DNA of 35,713 nucleotides, from IMG/VR virus record IMGVR_UViG_3300006947_000036, positions 1-35,713 of that record; one strand, written 5' to 3'. Position numbers and translations under genes: made by a program. The DNA is from a virus. Shown here piece by piece: positions 23,324-33,800 of this stretch. The notes beneath the pieces were generated by a model. It saw nothing but the letters and a program-made list of their open reading frames with translations, was not told the DNA's origin and ran no database searches. Numbering within the stretch: the first letter of the stretch is position 1; every line of letters starts with the position of its first letter.

Positions 23324-24889
23324 ATGGCACGGTATTACGGACTTGGTCAAACAGCAGGATTTGCTGATGGACTTGCACAAGGTTTTGGGCTGGTCAATGA
23401 AGTCTATAACGACAAAGAAATTAACCGGCTAAAGCAGGAAGAGCTTGATGCAACTTCGGCATATCGCATGGCTGAAACCGAGGCCACATCTAAATACCGT
23501 GACCAGCAGTTTGGGCTTGAAACTCGCGGAGCTGATCTTGCCGATAAAGAGTTTGACTTAACGGAAGCAGAGTCGATTGCCACTAGGGCTAACCAAAAAT
23601 CACAAAGCGAAACCAACTTGCTAAACGCTAATACTGCTCGCACTAACGCTGAGACTGCTAACGCCCGCTCCGCCACTCAAGGCAGAACCGCAGACGAAGC
23701 CATCGCACAAGGGGAGTTTGATAGGAAAGAGGAAGAGAGAAAGCGCAGGAACACAGTAGGGGCAGAGTCTTTGTCGCTAATTTCCGACATGCTGAAGTCA
23801 GACAATTTTGACCCAGATGAGTATGATCGGCTTATTCAGCTCACCGAAGGTACGTCATTTGATGTGTCGAGATTGAGCGGCGACAGTTATGCCACTTTGC
23901 AGAGTGTGGCCGAGCAAAGATTGTCGGCAATGTTGCAGTCGGAAAATCCTGACCTTAATGATCCTGAGCTATTGGCGTCCGCTGGAAGCGTGATAAACGC
24001 TGGGGTCCGCAAAGGAGAGATCGTTGATGATAGTTTTGTAAATGCGCCAGAAGGGTTGAGAAACGGCGAATTCATCATGCACTCAAAAGACGTTTTGAGC
24101 TTAAAGGTGGACTTAAATGACGGCAATCCGTTTGTAGCGGGAACTGTTCGGGTGCATTTGCAGCATAAAGATAACCCCAATAATTTTGTCCACTATGACG
24201 CGCCCATGACTGGCGGCGGACGCTTATCCTCCACCAGTAATCCAGCACAGATTCCTGTACAAGATCTTTTAAACGGGATGAAAGGCATGAGTGCATTAAC
24301 ATCTCAGATACAGCAAGACATTGCTCCATCCCTCAAAGCGGCCAGAATTGAGCAGATGGGAGGCAGAGCAGCCTACCGTCAAGCAGTACAGAGCGACATT
24401 TTAGCTTTGAATACTTTTATTGAGAAAAGCCCAGAGGCTGGGTCTCTAATATCAGGCGTTAAAAACATCGACTTAACCCAAAAAGATATCGCCGGATTAG
24501 CCAGCGACAGAATGCTTGGCTTAGGTCACAACACAGAACCAGATCTCAGAGAAACAGCCAAGTCCACCATAATTAAAGTTCGCGATCAGATTGAAAACAG
24601 TAGCGTTTTTAACGCCGACTTAAACAAATTTTTTAAACAGGACACTACCGACCCACAAAACACCAAAAAGATTCGGATGACGCCAGCTGATTTAAGTGAC
24701 TCTCAGATACTTCTTTTAGCGTCACAGATGGACCAAGACGCCACAACACAGAAGTATTCGCGTAGGCCCGAATACTCTAGCGTTTTGGAATCCATGCTAA
24801 CGACTAATGGTTACGAAATGGACACCAGATCTAATATGAGCGGATTCTTTGACACCAAAAGGGCGCAACTGAAGGGTGATAAACCTTAA
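23324..24889 (+). CDS. Coiled-coil internal virion protein
   Basis: 521 residues. It opens GLGQTAGFADGLAQGFGLV, a Gly-rich amphipathic stretch typical of podophage internal proteins. Then comes a long charged coiled-coil (about residues 30-145: 'YNDKEINRLKQEELDATSAY' to 'EFDRKEEERKRRN'), with Asn/Ala-rich 'NLLNANTARTNAETANARSA'. The C-terminal 370 residues are globular, mixed alpha/beta. The likely role is a core protein beneath the portal, ejected with DNA. It ends sharing its last base with the start of the 3513-aa gene (TTAATGG), implying coupled translation and similar stoichiometric control. No enzymatic motif seen. Confidence 0.7.
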   Translation: MARYYGLGQTAGFADGLAQGFGLVNEVYNDKEINRLKQEELDATSAYRMAETEATSKYRDQQFGLETRGADLADKEFDLTEAESIATRANQKSQSETNLLNANTARTNAETANARSATQGRTADEAIAQGEFDRKEEERKRRNTVGAESLSLISDMLKSDNFDPDEYDRLIQLTEGTSFDVSRLSGDSYATLQSVAEQRLSAMLQSENPDLNDPELLASAGSVINAGVRKGEIVDDSFVNAPEGLRNGEFIMHSKDVLSLKVDLNDGNPFVAGTVRVHLQHKDNPNNFVHYDAPMTGGGRLSSTSNPAQIPVQDLLNGMKGMSALTSQIQQDIAPSLKAARIEQMGGRAAYRQAVQSDILALNTFIEKSPEAGSLISGVKNIDLTQKDIAGLASDRMLGLGHNTEPDLRETAKSTIIKVRDQIENSSVFNADLNKFFKQDTTDPQNTKKIRMTPADLSDSQILLLASQMDQDATTQKYSRRPEYSSVLESMLTTNGYEMDTRSNMSGFFDTKRAQLKGDKP

Positions 24890-27800
24890 TGGCGATTTCC
24901 TCGACAAGGTTTGGCGCTACTCCAAAACCTATTAATTCTGCTAAGCCAGACTACCCCGAAGAAGATATCTCACAATTTGGCGAAGGTCTTTCGGCGGGCT
25001 ATGAAACAACTATCGGCACTATCCAAGGTGTTCGCTCGCTATTTAATACTCTCACGGGTGATGATGAAGAAGCTGAAAAGTACATGCTGTACGCTCAGGA
25101 GCGCTTTCAAGCTGCCGGCGAATCCGGCGGAACGGTTACTAGCTACGATCAGATTGACGGTCTTGAAGACGCTGCAAGGTGGGCAAGTTATTCAATTGGA
25201 ACCGTACTTCCGTCAATTGCTGCCAGTGTTGTAAGTGGCGGAGTAGTCGGCGGTGCGGCATCTATTCTAGGAAAAAAGCTTGTCAGCAAAGCCGTACAAC
25301 GAGAAGTCAAAGATAAGGTTGAAGCGCAGGCATCCAAGGCTGTTAGAGATAGGATGGTGCGCGACATCACTACGCGCAAGTCCAGAGGCTTTCGCTCAGC
25401 GGGTCAGCTGGCTGGCACGATGGGCGCATCGATTGCACAGAACACTGGATCTACCTTTGTTGATGTGTATGAAGAAACTGGAATCATGGCCCCAGATGTT
25501 GCGCTGGCAGCTGGTGTTATGTCAGGTGCGCTGGATGCTCTGGCCCCTCTCAAGATCGCCAAGAAAATTATGCCTAACAAGGTCTTTACACAATTTAAAG
25601 ACAAGATGGCAGACAACCTTGTTAACAGCGGGGGTGTGGTTAAAAGAGCGCTGGTAGAAGGCTTTAAAATAGCGGGGCTTGAGGGTCCAACCGAAGCTAT
25701 GCAGGAGCTTATTCAGGCCTCTGCTGTCGGCATGATGAAGAATGACCCTAACGGTGGCTTCCAAGAATACTATGACGAGTTTATAAGCAACGCTTCTGGC
25801 GAAGACGAAGAGCTAAACACTCGCCTGATAAATGCGTTTCTAGTCGGCGCACTAGGCGGCGGAACTATTGGTTCAGTCACTGGCGCTGTATCTCCACAAA
25901 CTAAAGCGCCGGCCAAGGGTAAGAATAATCTTGAGCAGCCCCCAGCTGGACCCGATGATACACCTCCACCAGCCGGTCCTGACGGCACACCTCCACCCGT
26001 TGGCCCTGATGGATCAGCTCCAGACGCAGCGCCTGACCTAGACAACGAAGAAACTCTTGGGCTTCCTCTATTGGAAGACGAGGACATTGACCTCAAGCTG
26101 CGTGATGCCCGCGAGCGGCAAAAGCAGACAAGGGAAAAGCTGCAAGGTCTAGGCGGGGCAGAGCGACAAGGGCTTAGCCCGAAAGAAGCGCTAGACGCCC
26201 AGCGCGAACAGGAAGCGAAAACAGGAGCGATAGATCTTGAAGCCCCTAAAAAGTATGTTCTTAGTAAGGCATATGAGAACACTGCCCCTGAGATATCGCT
26301 CAACAATCTAGATTTAGAGAAAAGTGGGTTAGAAGAAGCTGACTTCCCTGCGGGGACAAAAGTTCGCTTGTTAGAAACTCGCGGTAGGAATAGGGACGGT
26401 AGGTTAGTTGGTACGGTTCAAATCAGAAACAAAGACTTCATTGACACATTTGAGGTGTTTTTTAATGAGCCTACGCCAACGCGACAAGGGCTTAGCCCTG
26501 AAGAAGCGCTTCTCCGCCAGCGCGAACAGGAGGCGGAGGGCGGTTTCGATAGGGCTTTGCCTCCTGAGCAGCGAGAACAAGAGCAGCGAGAAGACGCCGA
26601 TCTAGAAGCAAAACTTGCTGACGCAAGAGCCAGACAAAAAGCCGCACGGGAAAAAGTTGGCGGGCTGTCTGGCAGTCCTCAAGCATCACCCAATGAAGAT
26701 GCAGAGCTATCTGAGCTAGAGCGTAAAGTTGCAAGCGCACAAGAGCGCCGAAAGGCTGCTATCGAAAACTTGCAGGACGATCTGGACGGTGGCAAGAGAA
26801 GAGGCGTGACGCCAGAAGAGCAGCTGGCTAAGATTCGCGAAGACGAGCAACGTGCGCGTGAAGTTGCTAACGATGCTAAGTTTGATATGAACTTGCGTAG
26901 AACAGCGAAGGCTCAAAAGCTTCTTGAGCAGCTCATCCCTCCGTCTATGGGAGAGACAGGCAGATCTACACCAGAAGAAAATCAGGCGGCTAACAGGGCT
27001 ACTGAAAAAGAAGCAGCGGAGTCCGGCGAGCCTATTCTGCTGGGTCCAGACCGCTTCCTTAAAGATCTTGTCGGCCAGACTGTTGATTACGGTGGAATAG
27101 AAGGTGTACTGACAAAGCGCGACAACGGATACTTTGTTGTTACGGCGGATCAAGACGTTCTTGTTGAGAGCGGAGAAAACTCGGAGACCACCACAGCCGG
27201 TGAGCTAGGGGTTCGTCCAGTCGAGGTCGAAGTCGATGTGCCTCAAAAGCTTGCAACCTACAATCCAGAAGACAACTCCCTGACCTTATCCTACGAACAA
27301 AAGGACAAGAGCTTTAAAGAGGTCAAGCTGACCTATGTCTCTACGGATTTTGATGACGAAGGCAAGGCGGTTTCGGTTTCGGCCACGACACAGGATGGTG
27401 CCAACAGGAAAATTAAAAGCGATAGGATGGTCGCCGCTATTGAGTCTGCCAGAGCTGAGAGTCAGCTACAAGTTACAAGCAGCAACAGGGCGTCAGAGGT
27501 ACAGATTGAAAACCTTCCGCCCAAGGTTGCGCTGGCAGTTATAGATGGTCGCGAAGCATCTGGCGAAGATTCTGGTTCGTCTGTCGTATCAGAAGCCGAA
27601 GCAAACGCTGCCATTAGCAGCTTATCTCCAGCGGATCAGGCAGATCTTGCAAAAAGAACATTGGCTTTATTTGCTGAATCAGAGCTGGTTGATACTCCCG
27701 TACAAACCACGTTTACCGATAAAGATGAGTGGAGAGAGTTCAATGGCAAGACTATCGGTGCTGGAGAGGCCACACTAGAAGAGCGTCAGGCAGTGCTAGA

Positions 27801-30800
27801 TGATCTGGCCGGTCAGCCTGTCAAACAGAATAATGGTGAAGACGTTATCACCATGCCCAGCACGGGTATTGAGCAAATAGCTGAGCGCATTGCGCGGGCG
27901 ATGCGGCGCTCTATTCAAATGGGTAATCCGCTGTCAGGTGAAATCGAAGAGTTTGCCGGCATAGACAGCATCACCAAAATGGGTGGCGACACTGCTGTCG
28001 CGCTTACTGAAATTCAACATGCATTTTTCGATCTAATTGAAAGCGGTATGCCGGTTGAACTGATTGAGCAGATGGAAGCCATGTCGGTCCATACTTCAAG
28101 TTTGGACACTGTGCTAAAAGGAGCTGATGGGGCAGCGGTTAAAAGAGGGATGAGTCTAGATATAGGCGTTGTAGGCGCGTCACGCGAAATGTCCGGTGCA
28201 TCCGCGCTTCGATGGATTATGGCACATGAAGGTTGGCACATTCTTGATTTAAACAGTTCTATTTCTTCTGCAATTCCGGCGTTTAACTCAGAAGTGATAG
28301 TGGGCGCAGACGGTCTTACGCTTCGGGCGGGGGCAGTGGTCAATGAGCTGTATGAGAATTACCTACAAGGCACTGCTCTTGGCAAAGTTTTTCAATATCC
28401 TTTTGCATTGATTGAAGACCAAGCTCAGGCATCTATATATGGAACCGATTCTGACGGATTCAATTCTGACTTTGAAAGCATTGGAAACACTATTCGGCAG
28501 GAAGTTTTTGCTCAGTTGGGCGCTATATACTTGAGCGATCCAAAACTGCTAAAGTCACAAGCGCCGCAGGCATATGAAATTATTCGCACAATTCGCGACA
28601 ACCCAACTCTTAACGAGGACTTCTCAAATGACAACGCTAATCAAACTGGGCAAGCCGAAGCTCAGCCCGAAAGTGCAGGAGTACAGGGACAAGTTCGGAC
28701 ACCTCCCGTCAGCGGAAGCAATGAAGTGGAGGACAACGGAGGATCTGGAGATAATGGCGGAAGTAGCCCTGAGACAGGGCAGGCCGCGCAAGGACTGGTC
28801 GGAGAGACCCAACAAGGTGACGGGGACAGTGACGGACGGGTGGTACGCGAAGAAACCGAAGGCGTAACTCCTCCTGTCGCTCCGGTAGTTAGCGAGCAGC
28901 AGCCCCTCTTCACCCCGACCAGCGTTGAGCGCTTACGAGAAATTGACCCTTCCTTTAATCAGGCCAAGGTCAGGTCTCTCGCGCAACTTGACGAAAGAAT
29001 TCCCACAGAGGAAAGAATAGCTGGTCGTTATGTTAGCGGCGAACCTTTAGTCACAAACTCTGGCGGACAATTCTCAGATCTTGATTTGACGGCTCGCGGT
29101 GAAGGTCTTGATATTACTCAGGCTCAGCTTGAAGACATTTTCTCTGAGGCTATTAGGTTAACAGACACAAACGCTGACGGTCAGATCGGAGATCTCGCTC
29201 AGAAAACAATTGAGCGCTTAGGTATCAATCCGAATACGGTTGAGTTCTGGGACCGATCTTTACGGTTGACTGATAATGCGCGGTACTGGTACGAGGTGTC
29301 AGCGGAGGCAATGCGTAAGGTCTTGCCTGACCTATCTGATGCTGAGATCAAGCAGTTCATCTCTGTAGTTGCTGCAACCTCGCCGGTTGCGAATCCTTTC
29401 GTGAACATGCACAGGGCGCTGGCAAGCTTTTCTAACCATCTTCAGGGCAATCCGATAGACAATGATCTGGTTATCCAGAAGAGCGTTACAGATGCACTCA
29501 AGACCTCTGACCTAGAGGGTCTCAAGACCGGATCGTTTGGTGGGACCATGCAGCTGGTTCTGGGCATGAATAAGCCTACCTTATCGACCAATGACCGACA
29601 GGTCGCGGCAACCTTCAATACGGACGGTGAAGCGATTGGCAAGAACCCTGAGCTTTACGAGGTTATGTCTCGGTTCTACATAGGGATGAGAGATGTTCTT
29701 AACGCCAAGCTGCCAGAGGGCGCACAGCCCTATGAAACGTGGCAGCTACAGGCTCTTGGATGGGTTGAGCAGCGCTACAAAAACGAATTCCTGAAAGACA
29801 AAAAGACCGAGGGCGTCAAGGAGGAAGATGCCTTGGCCCTGTATGAAGCTGCCTCACCAGCGGAAAGAGCGAGCGGTGCTAATGATGTGGACGATTACAG
29901 CATGTCACTACTCCGCAGAGACAGCACTGGGGGACAGCCAAGAAAAGGCGCTATACAGGTGCTGGAAGAGGCGGGAATATCCGTCCCTAACGACAAGATC
30001 ACTAAAGAGATCCTGCTAGACCCACAGGTTCCAGCCGCGCTTAGCCCGACTACAGCGGGTTTCAAAGAAAAACGCATTATCACAGCCGAGATCAACAGCC
30101 AGCGGAACCCAATAGGGCAGTCCTCACGGGCGATTTATGATGCGGCAGTAGAGCAAGGTAACGACAAAGTCGCTAACGAGTATGCGAAAATCTTTGGCAC
30201 ACTGCTAAACAAAGCATCTAAGGGTGAAACTAATCCCTTCACTTTATACTTTTCGGCGCTTGGGCTACCAGAGGCGGCAGCTAAAACCACTAGAGTTGCC
30301 ATGCCCACAGGCGGTGTGCCGCTTGCGGTAGGTGGAACCTACCAAGGGGATGTATCTCCCAACATTCGGGTTCCGGTTCCTGCCTCTATCACCAGTGATC
30401 AGCTTGACATTCTTATGACCTCGCTGTCTAAGCAGTGGGACCAAGATGCTATCCCTGCATCCCACGTTATTGATATGACAGGCGGTCTCAGAGAGGGCTA
30501 CACAGAGACCAGTCAGGTGTTTGTCTCAACACTAGAGCCTTTGTCTAAAGAACAGATAGAGAGCTTTTATGCGGCCCTGCCCGAAGGGGCGGAAATTAAC
30601 TTTACTCGCTATCCGAATGGCTATGAGTTCAACGTCTTGATGTTTGATGCAGACAGTAACCCCATTACCGCTGACATGGATCAGGTAGCACTTGCGGCTG
30701 GTCAGATGCTAAAAATCAGCGATTCAAGCATAACTAATGTCAGTACCAAAGAGGCTCAGTTTACACCGGCTGGCTATTCTCAAATCGAAAACTATGACAA

Positions 30801-33800
30801 GCTCTTTGCAAGTTTCAAGGAATCTTTATATACTGCGAGGGCGAAAGACGAAATTGGCAAGATACAGAGGAAGAAAGATGGCCGACTCAAAGACCTCACC
30901 GAAAAGCAAATTGTTGCAGCCCTACGAAGGAAAAGTCCCCCAAGTGATCTTGCGGGGCAAGGAAGCGCTAGAATTCAACGAGCGCATGGGGCTATCCAGC
31001 AGCAGCTTAGTAGTTTCAAACAAGCTGAGCAAGTCGCCAAAAGCCTAGCGGAGTCTCGCGACACCAAGCTCAAGCTATTCGTCCAGAAAAACGCCAAGAA
31101 GGTTGGCGTCACCCTACCCGATAATAAGACAGATGCTGCCCCAGTAGAAAAGCCCCTTCTCATGAAGAGCGGGGATGACTCCAATGTTTCAGACCTATCT
31201 GCTCGCCGAGAGATGAACAACCTTAAAGAATTTAGAAGGGGGTTCATGGGTGGGCTGCAAGATAAGATTCAGCAGTCGAAAGAGTTTAATAAAGCAGCAG
31301 AAGCTGACGGACTCTTTGGATCTTTTGAGAAAGGCATGCGCTACGTCGCGACTCAAAAAAATAGTGACGGAAAGACCGTTTCATTTAAAAGCGAGATTCT
31401 TCTATTATCAATGAATAGGGTTAGCGCTCTGGACCGCTCTGGAAAGTACAGCCCTTTTGGTGCAATACCAGCAGACAAGATCATCAAAGGCCCAGACGGT
31501 AAAGATCATACTGCTACAGTTTGGACAAAAACGATTAACCCTAACGGGGAGGAAAGTACATCTACCGCATCATTATGGAAGCTAGAGCGGCAGTTGGCGG
31601 ATGGCAATCTAAAGTTCATGGGGGGATTGCGAGGAGTTCCAGCACAATCAGACAAGCCCCTGTTCATGAAGCGCAGTGGCGAAACTAGAAAGATTGAAGC
31701 TGGCGACACCGAGGGTCTTACCCGCAGAAAGTTTCTAAACCGAATCGCTGCTGCCGCAGTGCTGGGTGGCGCGGGCGCATATAGTGTCACGCCATCCTTA
31801 ACTAGCGGTCCTCTTGTGCGCGGCAAGGCGAAGCCACTTGATCAGTTTATAAACAACCCCCTATCTGAGGCATCCTTAGACGCATTGAGAAACAATGATT
31901 TAATTTCCGCAATTGACATCGCCCTTGAAGGTGCGCCTGCCGAAATTTTGCAGCTCGCGGAAGACATTAAAAAAACCCTACCCAAACAATCTACATATAC
32001 CACCGGCGTTGAAATGGGCATCTGGAATGTTGCTGGTGTGGTTAACCCTGAAGATCGCACATTAAAAATAATGCCAGAGAGCGATGGCAACCTTGCGACA
32101 CTGCTGCATGAAGCCATGCATATGTCTGTTGCTTCTAGATACCTATCGTTAAGCACGGCAACGTCTAGGAACTTTGACACCGTCAAGATCAGCCAGCCAC
32201 AAGCCAGAGAAGCTATTGATCAGTTTTACTCAATCTGGAAAGAGTTTGGGAAAGCGATTGACGCTAAGAGGGCAAACGGAGAGGAGATTACCTTTGCCGA
32301 AGAGACTGCGGCAGCAGATCCAGACGAGTTATTTGCGCGGTCCTTAACCAGTCCTGAGTTTCAGGAGTCATTGTATGCAATGAACTATCAGGGTAAAACT
32401 CTTTTAGAGCGATTTAAGGACTGGGTTAAGCAGTACCTGTTCGCAAGTGAAGGCACCACGCCAACATGGCTTGACGCAGCGCTCACTGGGTCTAGAGATA
32501 TTCTCAACGCAAGCGATACTGACAGCGCTAACTTTGATTTTACTGCTGCCATCAGCGCCAAGATAAAAGAAGGAAAAGCGCGGGCAAACCAAAAGCCTCT
32601 GTTCATGAAGCGACCATCGGGCCAGACTCAGTCTTATGAGGACGCATTAGAAACAAGGACTCTACTTAACGGGGAGCCAACGTCTAACGAGATTACTCTG
32701 GATGACGAGACTCGCATTGAAGCCAGCATCAGAAAGCTACAAGACAAGTACCTGACGCTTAAAAAGTTTCAGGTTAAGGCTGCTGAGTTTCTTGGAATCA
32801 ATGAGCTGCCACCTGAGCTGGACGCTTATATGGGCGAAGAGCTGATGTCCGGTAAGCTCAAGAGTGACTTTGACGGTCTAGAGTCTGATTTCGTTAAGCC
32901 CATTGGGGATATCCTCCGCGCTAACGACATGGATGTGGATGACGCTGGCCTTTATTTAATGGCGAAGCATGCGAGAGAGCGCAACGCGTATATAGCCTCT
33001 ATCAATAAAAGCATGCCTGACGGTGGCTCCGGCTTGACGAATGAGCAGGCTGATCAGGTTTTAAATGCGGCCCGCGAAGACGGTACTCTGGAAGCTAAGG
33101 AAGAGATAGCAGAGATTGTCTATGACATGCTTCAAAAGAACCGCGACAGGATGGCTGAATCTGGCTTGCTAGACGAAGGCACAGTTGATTCATGGAACGA
33201 AAACTATGACTACTATGTTCCTTTGAAGGGCTTTGCTGCCACTCAAGACGAAGATGGAAGGTTCATTGCCGCGAGAGGAATATCCAAAGGCTTCAACGTA
33301 TCCGGTAAGGAAGCAATGGCTGCGCTTGGACGAGAGAGCCAGTCTGACAATCCATTACTGTTCTCTTTGTTTGACGTTGAGAACAAGATGGTACGCGCCC
33401 GCCGCAATGAAGTCGGTCAGCGATTCCTGACAATGGCCGAGGCTGTTTCTGCTGCGGGCAGTAAGCAGTTTACTGTTTTCCGCGATGGGGACATGCCGAC
33501 TGAGCGCTTCACGGACCCAGCATCCGGTGAGGTTGGCCTGCGGGCCATGACTGCCGAATCTATTCGCAGTAAAATGCGTGATGACACTGGCGACAAGCAG
33601 TACATGGGCGTCAAGGTTGACGGTAAGGAAGTCTTTATTGAGATCAAGCATGCCGGATTAAACCGAGCCATGCACAATGTCGGCGCTGATTCGTTTGACA
33701 ATCTGGCGGGACTACTCGACAAGGGCGTTGGATTTTTGCAGAAATTTCAAAACTTCCGCCGCAACATGCTGATCAACTATAACCCAAGCTGGATGGTGAT

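Noticed and set aside
27335-27778. Other alternate-frame ORFs in the giant gene
   Set aside because: Unlike the ORFs at 28628 and 30878, they have no ribosome binding site, biased composition, and lie over well-formed giant-frame domains.
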